Positions 1-9,032 of a stretch of DNA of 60,158 nt are shown here, piece by piece; the first letter of the stretch is position 1, and each line of letters opens with the position of its first letter. The stretch is from Pseudomonas fluorescens (GTDB taxonomy: Bacteria; Pseudomonadota; Gammaproteobacteria; Pseudomonadales; Pseudomonadaceae): assembly GCF_018614775.1 (NCBI RefSeq), contig NZ_JAGGOF010000050.1, positions 1 through 60,158 of the forward strand, read 5' to 3'. The position numbers were made by a program, and so were the translations under genes. Below the pieces are notes generated by a model. It saw only the letters and a program-made list of their open reading frames with translations. It ran no database searches and was not told where the DNA came from.

Positions 1-18
1 CAGGCTCGCTCCCACAGG
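1..18. repeat. REP half-unit cut by the window edge
   Basis: The first 18 bases read as the right-hand end of the REP palindrome found throughout the window (…GGCTCGCTCCCACAGG). The rest of the element lies outside the window. Confidence 0.7.
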
Positions 19-149
19 TCATTCACATCATCAGGAATCAGGACGATTGCGCAGCCCTCAACGAGCTGTTGCGGGCACAGGTCAGAATCATCTTTTGCAT
101 CGGCGGGATATTCTGTAGCCTTGCCGGCTTCACGCTGTCCCGTGCCTGA
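3..149 (+). other. 3' end of an open frame running in from the edge (uncertain)
   Basis: An open frame with no ATG runs from the window edge to a TGA at 147-149. Its last ~38 residues include a hydrophobic stretch ([15 protein letters not shown]) that could be one membrane segment. The first codons are read through the REP end, which argues that a real gene, if any, starts later at a non-ATG codon such as TTG at 69, or that this is a gene remnant. No function can be assigned. Confidence 0.2.
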
Positions 150-241
150 TTGATACCCACTTTCCCGGCGGTACCCGAGTGGTCCGGAGCCGGGGTGTAT
201 ACTCGACTTTCGCGCTAAACGCGCTTGCAGGTCTTGCGAAC

Positions 242-1300
242 ATGACGCAAATTTCCGAACGCCTTCTGGTCCAGGCCCACCTCGACGCCAAGCAGCCCAA
301 ACCGCTGACCGCCGAACAGGAAGCCGGGTACCGTGCTGCCATCGCTGCCGAGCTCAAGGCTCAGGACGCGGTATTGGTTGCGCATTTTTACTGCGACCCG
401 GTCATCCAGGCCCTGGCCGAGGAGACCGGGGGCTGCGTGTCCGACTCCCTGGAAATGGCCCGCTTCGGCAACGCCCATCCGGCCAAGACCGTGGTGGTTG
501 CCGGGGTCAAGTTCATGGGCGAGACCGCCAAGATCCTCAACCCCGAAAAACGCGTATTGATGCCGACCCTGGAAGCCACCTGCTCCCTGGACCTGGGTTG
601 CCCGGTGGACGAGTTCTCGGCGTTCTGCGACCAGCATCCGGAGCGCACCGTGGTGGTGTATGCCAACACTTCGGCGGCGGTCAAGGCCCGGGCCGACTGG
701 GTGGTAACGTCCAGTTGCGCGCTGGAGATCGTCGAAAGCCTGATGGACAACGGCGAGACGATCATCTGGGGGCCGGACAAGCATCTGGGCACTTACATCC
801 AGCGCAAGACCGGCGCCGACATGTTGCTCTGGGACGGCGCCTGTATCGTTCACGAAGAGTTCAAGTCCAAGCAGTTGGAGGACATGAAGGCGCTGTACCC
901 GGACGCCGCGATTCTCGTGCATCCGGAGTCGCCGACTTCAGTGATCGAGCTGGCGGACGCCGTGGGCTCCACCAGCCAGTTGATTGCCGCGGCCCAGAGC
1001 TTGCCGAACAAGACGTTGATCGTGGCCACCGACCGCGGCATTTTCTACAAGATGCAGCAGCTGTGCCCGGACAAGGTTTTCATCGAAGCCCCTACGGCCG
1101 GCAACGGCGCCGCCTGCCGCAGTTGTGCACACTGCCCGTGGATGGCAATGAACACCCTGGAGCGCACGCTCAAGAGCCTGCAGGAAGGGACCAACGAAAT
1201 CTTCGTCGACCCGGCGCTGATTCCCCAGGCCATCCGCCCGCTCAAGCGCATGCTGGACTTCACCCAGGCGGCGCGGATGAAGCTGGCGGGTAACGCCTGA
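242..1300 (+). CDS. nadA: Quinolinate synthase A
   Basis: Condenses iminoaspartate with dihydroxyacetone phosphate to quinolinate, the second step of de novo NAD synthesis, in the cytosol. The 352-residue protein has the family landmarks in order: [16 protein letters not shown], a [12 protein letters not shown] segment, and three separated cysteines suited to one [4Fe-4S] cluster ([23 protein letters not shown]). The frame is open upstream to 179, but the ATG at 242 begins MTQISERLL, the usual Pseudomonas start, whereas the extra 21 residues look non-coding. A -10-like TATACT lies at about 198-203. It stands alone: a repeat block and a convergent RDD gene follow. Confidence 0.96.
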   Translation: MTQISERLLVQAHLDAKQPKPLTAEQEAGYRAAIAAELKAQDAVLVAHFYCDPVIQALAEETGGCVSDSLEMARFGNAHPAKTVVVAGVKFMGETAKILNPEKRVLMPTLEATCSLDLGCPVDEFSAFCDQHPERTVVVYANTSAAVKARADWVVTSSCALEIVESLMDNGETIIWGPDKHLGTYIQRKTGADMLLWDGACIVHEEFKSKQLEDMKALYPDAAILVHPESPTSVIELADAVGSTSQLIAAAQSLPNKTLIVATDRGIFYKMQQLCPDKVFIEAPTAGNGAACRSCAHCPWMAMNTLERTLKSLQEGTNEIFVDPALIPQAIRPLKRMLDFTQAARMKLAGNA

Positions 1301-1317
1301 CGGGTGAATGGTTTGAT

Positions 1318-1420
1318 CGTTCCCACGCTCCGCGTGGGAATGCAGCCCGGGACGCTCGGCGTCCCCAAAAGCCGAACGCGGAGCGTCCGTAGAGGCATTC
1401 CCACGCGGAGCGTGGGAACG
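1318..1420. repeat. Paired palindromic repeat, second family (core TTCCCACGCTCCGCGTGGGAA)
   Basis: Two hairpins face each other at the ends: CGTTCCCACGCTCCGCGTGG at about 1318-1337 and its reverse complement form at about 1396-1420. A shorter inverted pair (GGACGCTCGGCGTCC and GCGGAGCGTCC) lies between. The core differs from the GTGGGAGCGAGC family used elsewhere. It sits between the convergent genes nadA and the RDD gene and may act as transcript ends. Confidence 0.75.
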
Positions 1421-1431
1421 AGGCAGTTGAA

Positions 1432-1920
1432 TCACTTGGTCTTCTTTGGAACCCGCACCAACTGCGTGTCCGAGTAGATGTCATGCCAGCTGCGCTTGCG
1501 CTTGTCGAACAGCGCCCAGATAAAGCCCAGCCCCACCAGCAGCCACGACGCAATCGATACCACGAACCGTAACAGCGCCTGCCACAGGCTGATGGCGGTG
1601 CCATCGGCGTTCTGTACACGGATGCCCCACACCTGCATGCCCAGGGTCTGGCCGTTGTGGGTCCAGAACTTGGCGAAGAACGCGAACAGCACGAACAGCA
1701 GCACCGTGGACAGCAGCGGGTCGCCGTCCAGGGCGCCAGCTTCGGTCAGGGTGTGCATTTTTTCTTCGCCGATGATCGCCATCTGGATCATCTTGTAGGC
1801 ACCGCTGGTGACGATCAGCAGCGCCGTGCACAGCAGAAAGTCATAAAACATCGCTGCCAGGCGGCGACCCAGGCCGACGGGGGGAAAGTCACCCTGGGGA
1901 ATGAGCAGGTGTTTCGGCAT
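1432..1920 (-). CDS. RDD family membrane protein
   Basis: A 162-residue inner-membrane protein. It starts MPKHLLIPQGDF and shows the RDD pattern near residues 16-28 (GLGRRLAAMFYDF, the R…D pair at the start of the first membrane segment), then about three hydrophobic segments and a basic C-terminus (KRKRSWHDIYSDT), a stretch typical of RDD proteins. The molecular role of this family is mostly unknown; some members are linked to ion exchange. The gene is on its own, convergent with nadA and downstream of the cold-shock gene's terminator. Family call is firm, function is not. Confidence 0.85.
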   Translation of the reverse strand: MPKHLLIPQGDFPPVGLGRRLAAMFYDFLLCTALLIVTSGAYKMIQMAIIGEEKMHTLTEAGALDGDPLLSTVLLFVLFAFFAKFWTHNGQTLGMQVWGIRVQNADGTAISLWQALLRFVVSIASWLLVGLGFIWALFDKRKRSWHDIYSDTQLVRVPKKTK

Positions 1921-1967
1921 GACGGCCTCGGATGAAAAAAGAAGCCATTTTATAGACTTGCGCGCAC

Positions 1968-2003
1968 AAAAAAGCCCCTGATATCAGTATCAGGGGCTTT
2001 TTC
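1968..2003 (-). terminator. Rho-independent terminator of the cold-shock gene
   Basis: AAAAAAGCCCCTGATA followed by its mirror TATCAGGGGCTTTTT forms a strong stem flanked by A and T tracts. It lies 11 bases past the csp stop codon on the minus strand, and would work in both directions. Confidence 0.9.
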
Positions 2004-2013
2004 GTTACAAAGA

Positions 2014-2226
2014 TCAGGCTTCTGCTTGTACTTCGTCAGCCTGCATGCCTTTCTGGCCTTGCACTGCAACGAAAGTGACTTTCTGGCCTTCTTTCAGGCT
2101 CTTGAAGCCGTTGCCCTGGATCGCGCGAAAGTGCACGAACAGATCCGGACCGCTTTCAGGGGTGATAAAACCAAACCCTTTTTCGTCGTTGAACCACTTG
2201 ACGGTACCGCTCTGACGATTCGACAT
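2014..2226 (-). CDS. CspA-family cold-shock protein
   Basis: A 70-residue single OB-fold nucleic-acid-binding protein of the CspA/CapB type, thought to act as an RNA chaperone. The two RNA-binding motifs are present: KGFGFITP (RNP1, about residues 16-23) and LFVHF (RNP2, about 29-33). An AAGGAA ribosome-binding site precedes the ATG. It is followed by a strong terminator and preceded by a leader with a small hairpin. Several csp paralogues are usual in Pseudomonas, so I do not give a specific symbol. Confidence 0.96.
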   Translation of the reverse strand: MSNRQSGTVKWFNDEKGFGFITPESGPDLFVHFRAIQGNGFKSLKEGQKVTFVAVQGQKGMQADEVQAEA

Positions 2227-2260
2227 ATTCTTATTTCCTTGACGCTAAATTAATGACAGC

Positions 2261-2278
2261 CTCTTTCACATGAAAGAG
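2261..2278 (-). promoter_or_regulatory. Hairpin in the cold-shock gene leader
   Basis: CTCTTTCA and TGAAAGAG are perfect 8-base inverted arms around a 2-base centre, 35-52 bases upstream of the csp start codon. It lies between the likely promoter and the AAGGAA ribosome-binding site. Cold-shock leaders often fold to control translation; a role here is inference. Confidence 0.4.
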
Positions 2279-2557
2279 TACTGGGCTGGGTTGCAGGAAA
2301 GTAAGAGACGTCGAGCGGGATGTAGCGAACTTCATAAGCTACTGCCCAGGTCACGATTCCAAGCGACCCATGCAAACACAGTGATCAGACTCTACGCCAA
2401 CCATGAACAAAAAAACAACCCCCCTGAAGGGCCCGTATTTGCTCAGCTTGCTGGCTTATAGGCGCTTCGCTGGCCTGGGCTTGTTCGGTGGAACGGTTGC
2501 ATAGTTCCGGACTGTTATAAGCAACATGCCGGGGCAAGTTAGATGCACCTTTTTATG

Positions 2558-2597
2558 GCGATTGCGTTACACATTAGTGCACGTATAACGCAATCGC
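2558..2597. repeat. Perfect 12-bp inverted repeat past gcvT
   Basis: GCGATTGCGTTA (2558-2569) and TAACGCAATCGC (2586-2597) are exact reverse complements separated by 16 bases. It starts 22 bases past the gcvT stop. There is no T-tract in the direction of gcvT transcription, so it is not a classical terminator; it may be a 3'-end hairpin or a protein-binding site. Confidence 0.6.
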
Positions 2598-2618
2598 GTT
2601 ACTTATAGAAACAGTCAA

Positions 2619-3743
2619 TCAACCACGGTAATAGCGCTGTGCAACGAATGGCATTTTGCTGACAAGCAAAGGCACCTTTTTCCCACGAACTATCGCCCAC
2701 ACGGGCGTATCCAGTGCGACATAGGCGCTGTCCAGATAACCCATTGCCAAGGGGCCAACCAGGGTCGGGCCGAAACCGCCGCTGCACACGGTCCCGATCA
2801 TCTCGCCGGCTTCATTGACGATTTCCGCACCTTCGCGCACAGGTGTGCGTTCCTGGGGCAGCAGGCCAACGCGTTTACGGCTGACGCCGCCCTGTTGTTG
2901 GGCGAAAACGGCCTCAGCACCGGGAAATCCGCCGGCGCGGGCACCGTCGGCACGCCGCACCTTGGAAATGGCCCACAACAGGCTGGCTTCGATCGGCGTC
3001 GTCTCGGTGTTCATGTCGTGGCCATACAGGCACAGGCCAGCTTCCAGGCGCAGGGAGTCACGGGCGCCGAGGCCGATGGCGGCGACTTCCGGCTCGGCCA
3101 GCAGGGCGCGGGCGAGTTTTTCCGCGTCGGCGGCGGGCACGGAGATTTCGAAGCCGTCTTCACCGGTGTAGCCGGAGCGGCTGACAAAACACTCCACGCC
3201 CAACAGCGTGACGCGCTGGAACTGCATGAAGGTCATTTTTGCCACGTCCGGCGCCAGGCGCGCGAGCACGGTGACGGCGGCCGGGCCCTGCAGTGCGAGC
3301 AGGGCGCGGGCTTCGAACAGCGGCTCGATGCTGCACTGGTTGCCAATATGGCTGCGCAAAAGGGCCAGGTCCTGGTCCTTGCACGCGGCGTTGACCACCA
3401 GGAACAGTTCCTCGTTGCCCAGGTTGGCGACCATCAGGTCGTCGAGGATGCCGCCATTGTCGTTGGTGAACATGGCGTAGCGCTGCATGCCCACTGGCAG
3501 GTCGATGATGTCCACCGGTACCAGGGTTTCCAGGGCCTTGGCGGCGTCGGCGCCGGTCAGGCGGATCTGACCCATGTGGGACACATCGAACAGCCCGGCC
3601 TGATCGCGGGTGTGCTGGTGCTCTTTCATCACGCCCAGTGGGTACTGCACCGGCATGTCGTAGCCGGCGAATGGCACCATGCGGGCGCCGAGTTCGAGGT
3701 GCAGTGCGTGCAACGGGGTCTTCAACAGTTGTTCGGTGGACAT
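2619..3743 (-). CDS. gcvT: Aminomethyltransferase (glycine cleavage T protein)
   Basis: Transfers the methylene carbon from the aminomethyl-lipoyl arm of GcvH to tetrahydrofolate, releasing ammonia. The 374-residue protein has the T-protein N-terminal folate-binding fold ([22 protein letters not shown]) and the conserved [20 protein letters not shown] segment around residues 220-240 that contacts folate. It is the last gene of the gcvH-gcvP-sdaA-gcvT series, with only 31 bases from sdaA, so it is very likely cotranscribed. A perfect inverted repeat follows the stop codon. Confidence 0.96.
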   Translation of the reverse strand: MSTEQLLKTPLHALHLELGARMVPFAGYDMPVQYPLGVMKEHQHTRDQAGLFDVSHMGQIRLTGADAAKALETLVPVDIIDLPVGMQRYAMFTNDNGGILDDLMVANLGNEELFLVVNAACKDQDLALLRSHIGNQCSIEPLFEARALLALQGPAAVTVLARLAPDVAKMTFMQFQRVTLLGVECFVSRSGYTGEDGFEISVPAADAEKLARALLAEPEVAAIGLGARDSLRLEAGLCLYGHDMNTETTPIEASLLWAISKVRRADGARAGGFPGAEAVFAQQQGGVSRKRVGLLPQERTPVREGAEIVNEAGEMIGTVCSGGFGPTLVGPLAMGYLDSAYVALDTPVWAIVRGKKVPLLVSKMPFVAQRYYRG

Positions 3744-3774
3744 ATCAGCTCCTGGAAAAATGAAGAGAGGCGCA

Positions 3775-5151
<1,377 letters not shown>

Positions 5152-5203
5152 GGTGTTTCTCCGGTTTCTTTTTATGAGGATCGATTCAGGGTGTGGCACA
5201 CAT

Positions 5204-5301
5204 CCCCTGTGGGAGCGAGCCTGCTCGCGATTGCGCAGTGTCAGTCAACATCTGTATTGGCTGTCATACCGCAATCGCGAGCAGGCTCGCTCCCACAGGG
5301 G
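5204..5301. repeat. REP doublet (REPIN) between gcvP and sdaA
   Basis: CCCCTGTGGGAGCGAGCCTG… and its reverse complement …CAGGCTCGCTCCCACAGGGG enclose about 50 bases, so the transcript would form one long hairpin. It sits inside the presumed gcvHP-sdaA-gcvT operon and may act as an mRNA stabiliser or partial transcription barrier. Confidence 0.92.
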
Positions 5302-5350
5302 CATAGGCGGTGTTGTTGGGAGAGGCGGTTTGACCCGCCTCCCTCAACAA

Positions 5351-8200
5351 TCAAGCGTAGCTTTCGATCGACGGGCAGGCGCAGACCAGGTTGCGGTCGC
5401 CGAACACGTTGTCGACCCGGCCCACCGGCGGCCAGTACTTGCCTTCGATCAACGACGCCACCGGGTACACCGCCTGCTCGCGGCTGTAGGGGTGAGCCCA
5501 TTCGCCGACGAGTTCCGCTGCGGTGTGCGGGGCGTTTTTCAGCGGGTTGTCGTCTTTGTCCAGGCTGCCATTTTCGACGGCGCGGATTTCCTCGCGGATG
5601 CAGATCATGGCGTCGCAGAAGCGATCCAGTTCTTCCTTGGATTCACTCTCGGTCGGCTCGATCATCAGCGTGCCGGCCACCGGGAACGACATGGTCGGGG
5701 CGTGGAAGCCGAAGTCGATCAGGCGCTTGGCCACGTCATCGACGCTGATGCCGCTGCTGTCCTTGAGCGGGCGCAAATCGAGGATGCACTCGTGGGCCAC
5801 CAGGCCGTTGCTGCCGGTGTAGAGCACGGGGTAGTGCTCTTCCAGGCGCCGGGCGATGTAGTTGGCGTTGAGGATCGCCAGCTGCGACGCACGCTTGAGG
5901 CCGGCACCACCCATCATGCGGATGTACATCCAGGTGATCGGCAGGATGCTCGCGCTGCCGAACGGCGCCGCGCACACTGCGCCTTCCTTGCGCGCCATGT
6001 TCGCGTGGCCCGGCAGGAACGGCGCCAGGTGCGACTTCACGCCAATCGGGCCGACGCCCGGGCCGCCACCGCCGTGGGGAATGCAGAAGGTCTTGTGCAG
6101 GTTCAGGTGCGACACGTCGCCACCGAACTTGCCCGGCGCGCAGAGGCCGACCATGGCGTTCATGTTGGCGCCGTCGATGTACACCTGGCCGCCGTTGTCA
6201 TGAATGATGCCGCAGATTTCGCGGATGCCTTCTTCGAACACGCCGTGGGTCGACGGGTAAGTGATCATCAGCGCGGCGAGGTGTTCGCGGTGCTCGATGG
6301 CCTTGGCGCGCAGGTCTTCGATGTCGACGTTGCCGCGGGCGTCGCAGGCGGTGACCACCACGCGCATGCCGGCCATGTTGGCGGTGGCCGGGTTGGTGCC
6401 GTGGGCCGAGGACGGGATCAGGCAGATGTCGCGGCGGTCTTCGCCACGGCTCTGGTGGTAGGCACGGATCGCCAACAGACCGGCGTATTCACCCTGGGAA
6501 CCAGCGTTGGGTTGCAGCGACACCGCGTCGTAACCGGTGGCGGCGCAGAGCATGGCTTCCAGCTCATCGGTCAACTGCTGGTAACCGGCGCTTTGTTCGG
6601 CCGGGGCGAACGGGTGCAGGGCGCCGAATTCGGCCCAGGTCACCGGGATCATTTCGCTGGCAGCGTTGAGCTTCATGGTGCAGGAGCCCAGCGGGATCAT
6701 GGTGCGATCCAGGGCCAGGTCCTTGTCGGCGAGCTTGCGCAGGTAGCGCATCAGCTCGGTTTCGGAGTGGTAGCGGTTGAACACCGGGTGGCTGAGGACG
6801 GCCGATTGGCGCACCAGTTCGGCCGGGATGCGGCTCTGCACGCTGGCGGCGAGGCTGGCGAAGTCCGGCAGGGCCTTGCCATCGGCCAACACGCTCCAGA
6901 GGGTCTCGATGTCAGCCTGGCAGGTGGTTTCGTCCAGGGACAGGCCGAGGCGTTCAGCATCCACCACGCGCAGGTTGAGGCGCTGGGCACGGGCCTTGTC
7001 ATGCAGGGCGGCGGTTTGCGTGCCGGTGTGCAGGGTCAGGGTGTCGAAGAAGCTCTCTTGCTCGACGCTCAGGCCCAGCGCGCCCAGGCCCTTGGCGAGG
7101 ATCGCGGTCAGGTGATGGATGCGGTTGGCGATCTGCACCAGGCCCTTGGGACCGTGGTACACGGCGTACATGCTGGCGATGTTGGCCAGCAGCACCTGGG
7201 CGGTGCAGATGTTGCTCGTGGCCTTCTCGCGGCGGATGTGTTGCTCGCGGGTCTGCATAGCCAGGCGCAGGGCCGGCTTGCCGAAACGGTCCACGGACAC
7301 ACCGACCAGACGGCCCGGCATGTCGCGCTTGAAGGCGTCCCTGGTGGAGAAATACGCCGCGTGCGGGCCGCCGAAGCCCAGTGGCACGCCGAAGCGCTGG
7401 GCGCTGCCGATGGCCACATCGGCGCCGAACTCACCCGGTGGGGTGAGCAGGGTCAGGGCCAGCAAATCAGCCGCAACGGCAACCAGGGCATTGGCGGCGT
7501 GGAAGCGTTCGGTCAGTTCGCGGTAGTCGAACAGGTCACCGTTGCTGGCCGGGTATTGCAGCAGGGCGCCGAAGAATTGGCTGACGTCGCTCAGTTCGCG
7601 TTCGTCGCCGACCACCACGTCGATCCCCAGGGGCTCGGCACGGGTGCGCAGCACGTCGAGGGTCTGTGGGTGGCAATGGCACGAAGCGAAGAAGGCGTTG
7701 CTGCCCTTGTTCTTGCTCAGGCGCTTGCAGAAGGTCATGGCTTCGGCGGCGGCGGTGGCTTCGTCCAGCAACGAGGCATTGGCGATCGGCAGACCGGTGA
7801 GGTCGCTGATCAGGGTCTGGAAATTCAACAGCGCTTCGAGACGACCCTGGGAAATTTCCGGTTGGTACGGGGTGTAGGCGGTGTACCAGGCCGGGTTTTC
7901 CAGCAGGTTGCGCAGGATCGGCGCCGGCGTGTGGCAGTTGTAGTAGCCCTGGCCGATGTAGGTCTTGAACAGCTGGTTCCTGGCCGCGATGGCTTTGATC
8001 GAGGCCAGTGCATCGGCTTCGCTCTGGCCGTCGCCCATGTCCAGCACGCTGGTACCCTTGATGCTTTCAGGGATGACGCTGGCGCTCAGGGCTTCCAGGG
8101 AGTCGTAGCCCAGGCGCTCGAGCATGGCTTGCTCGTCACTGGCCCGAGGGCCGATGTGACGGGCGATGAATTCGTTGGCGGTGCCCAGATTAACGGTCAT
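5351..8200 (-). CDS. gcvP: Glycine dehydrogenase (decarboxylating), P protein
   Basis: PLP enzyme of the glycine cleavage system: decarboxylates glycine and passes the aminomethyl group to lipoyl-GcvH. The 949 residues fit the long single-chain gamma-proteobacterial form, with two PLP-fold halves. The PLP lysine is in the conserved [18 protein letters not shown] segment in the second half. The start ATG lies 10 bases after the gcvH stop, so translation is probably coupled. A 1073-codon open frame on the opposite strand is a codon-bias shadow of this gene. Confidence 0.98.
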   Translation of the reverse strand: MTVNLGTANEFIARHIGPRASDEQAMLERLGYDSLEALSASVIPESIKGTSVLDMGDGQSEADALASIKAIAARNQLFKTYIGQGYYNCHTPAPILRNLLENPAWYTAYTPYQPEISQGRLEALLNFQTLISDLTGLPIANASLLDEATAAAEAMTFCKRLSKNKGSNAFFASCHCHPQTLDVLRTRAEPLGIDVVVGDERELSDVSQFFGALLQYPASNGDLFDYRELTERFHAANALVAVAADLLALTLLTPPGEFGADVAIGSAQRFGVPLGFGGPHAAYFSTRDAFKRDMPGRLVGVSVDRFGKPALRLAMQTREQHIRREKATSNICTAQVLLANIASMYAVYHGPKGLVQIANRIHHLTAILAKGLGALGLSVEQESFFDTLTLHTGTQTAALHDKARAQRLNLRVVDAERLGLSLDETTCQADIETLWSVLADGKALPDFASLAASVQSRIPAELVRQSAVLSHPVFNRYHSETELMRYLRKLADKDLALDRTMIPLGSCTMKLNAASEMIPVTWAEFGALHPFAPAEQSAGYQQLTDELEAMLCAATGYDAVSLQPNAGSQGEYAGLLAIRAYHQSRGEDRRDICLIPSSAHGTNPATANMAGMRVVVTACDARGNVDIEDLRAKAIEHREHLAALMITYPSTHGVFEEGIREICGIIHDNGGQVYIDGANMNAMVGLCAPGKFGGDVSHLNLHKTFCIPHGGGGPGVGPIGVKSHLAPFLPGHANMARKEGAVCAAPFGSASILPITWMYIRMMGGAGLKRASQLAILNANYIARRLEEHYPVLYTGSNGLVAHECILDLRPLKDSSGISVDDVAKRLIDFGFHAPTMSFPVAGTLMIEPTESESKEELDRFCDAMICIREEIRAVENGSLDKDDNPLKNAPHTAAELVGEWAHPYSREQAVYPVASLIEGKYWPPVGRVDNVFGDRNLVCACPSIESYA

Positions 8201-8210
8201 GTGGCGCTCC

Positions 8211-8594
8211 TCAGGCTTCGGCGTTGGCTTTGATCAGACGGTCGTAGGCATCCTGATTCAGCAGTTGGCCAACTTCAGCAGGATTGGCGGGCATAAAGCG
8301 GAAAAACCAGCCTTCGCCCAGCGGATCTTCGTTGACCAGTTCCGGATTGCTCTCCAGGGCCGGGTTGATTTCCAGCACGTCACCGTCCAGAGGCATGTAG
8401 ACGCCGCTGGCGGCCTTCACCGATTCCACGGTCGAGGCCTCGGCACCCTTGGCGTAGGTTTGCAGTTCCGGTAACTGAACATAGACCACATCGCCCAAGG
8501 CGTTCTGGGCAAACGCGGTGATGCCGACCGTAACGCTGCCGTCGGCTTCGGTGCGCAGCCATTCGTGATCTTCAGTGAAACGCAACTCGCTCAT
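8211..8594 (-). CDS. gcvH: Glycine cleavage system H protein
   Basis: Lipoyl carrier that shuttles the aminomethyl arm between GcvP, GcvT and the L protein. The 127-residue sequence has the lipoylation site [13 protein letters not shown] with the modified lysine at about residue 60, and the usual [19 protein letters not shown] core. It is the first gene of the operon, 70 bases downstream of a -24/-12 promoter and GcsR-type sites, which supports glycine-induced sigma-54 transcription as in P. aeruginosa gcvH2. Confidence 0.97.
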   Translation of the reverse strand: MSELRFTEDHEWLRTEADGSVTVGITAFAQNALGDVVYVQLPELQTYAKGAEASTVESVKAASGVYMPLDGDVLEINPALESNPELVNEDPLGEGWFFRFMPANPAEVGQLLNQDAYDRLIKANAEA

Positions 8595-8674
8595 GGAAAC
8601 TCCTGGGGCCAGATTCGTCTGGTGGACGCGAAGAAAGGCGCGGGTCTTGGCCCGGCCGAATGGCTATACCCATA

Positions 8675-8689
8675 GCAAGAACGCGGCCA
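8675..8689 (-). promoter_or_regulatory. Sigma-54 (-24/-12) promoter of gcvHP-sdaA-gcvT
   Basis: On the minus strand this reads TGGCCGCGTTCTTGC, matching the sigma-54 consensus TGGCAC-N5-TTGC with correct GG-to-GC spacing. Transcription would start near 8664, giving a leader of about 70 bases before gcvH. The upstream neighbour gcsR encodes a sigma-54 activator. Confidence 0.75.
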
Positions 8690-8753
8690 AGGTTGATAAG
8701 TGCTTGGCAATCAATGATTTGGCAGGGTTTGGAAGGGCGCGAAGAGGCTGGTC

Positions 8754-8871
8754 TGTAGCGAAATCGCTACAGCTCTGGGCCTGGATAAAATCATTGCGGG
8801 ATCAAAGCCTTATCCGGCGCAGTTTAGCGTCGGGTGTAGCGATTTCGTTCCGCTGTAGCGCTTTCAGTACG
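8754..8871. promoter_or_regulatory. GcsR-type activator sites (three) upstream of gcvH
   Basis: Three 18-base elements match the GcsR consensus TGTAACG-N4-CGTTCCG as I recall it for P. aeruginosa: TGTAGCGATTTCGTTCCG at 8835-8852 (13 of 14 fixed positions), TGTAGCGCTTTCAGTACG at 8854-8871 (weaker), and the perfect palindrome TGTAGCGAAATCGCTACA at 8754-8771. They lie roughly 80 and 160-180 bases upstream of the -24/-12 promoter, a normal distance for an enhancer. Confidence 0.7.
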
Positions 8872-8913
8872 GTAGAGGTCGTTTTTGGCTCGATTTGTGT
8901 AGCACCACCGATC

Positions 8914-9009
8914 CTCTGTGGGAGCGAGCCTGCTCGCGATGGCGGTGTGTCAGGGGTGGGGATGTTGGCTGACCCACCGCCATCGCGAGCAGGCTCGCTC
9001 CCACAGGGG
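8914..9009. repeat. REP doublet (REPIN) past gcsR
   Basis: Inverted REP units (CTGTGGGAGCGAGCCTGC… and the reverse complement ending …CTCGCTCCCACAG) around a GATGGCGGTG…CACCGCCATC inner stem. It separates the end of gcsR from the gcvH enhancer sites and may end or protect the gcsR transcript. Confidence 0.92.
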
Positions 9010-9032
9010 ATTTGGGTGGGGTGGGGCGGGGC

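Larger units (their letters stand above)
2227..2618. other. Intergenic region between csp and gcvT
   Basis: About 390 bases between the start of csp and the end of gcvT (both minus strand). It holds the csp leader with an 8-bp hairpin (2261-2278), presumably the csp promoter, a weak plus-strand small ORF (2403-2504, 33 codons) and a 12-bp inverted repeat just past gcvT (2558-2597). I see no convincing protein gene. Confidence 0.6.
8595..9032. other. Regulatory intergenic region gcsR-gcvH
   Basis: About 440 bases without a gene between gcsR and gcvH (both minus strand). From the gcvH side it holds the leader, the sigma-54 promoter, three GcsR-type sites and then a REP doublet directly past the gcsR stop. 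There is no sign of a glycine riboswitch in the short leader. Confidence 0.7.

Noticed and set aside
160..200. tRNA-like sequence (GGTACCCGAGTGGTCCGGAG) upstream of nadA
   Set aside because: It looks like part of a tRNA D-arm, but no acceptor stem, anticodon arm or T-loop can be completed around it.
8595..8674. Possible glycine riboswitch in the gcvH leader
   Set aside because: The leader from the predicted start is only about 70 bases and lacks the conserved glycine aptamer core; GcsR sites explain the control.
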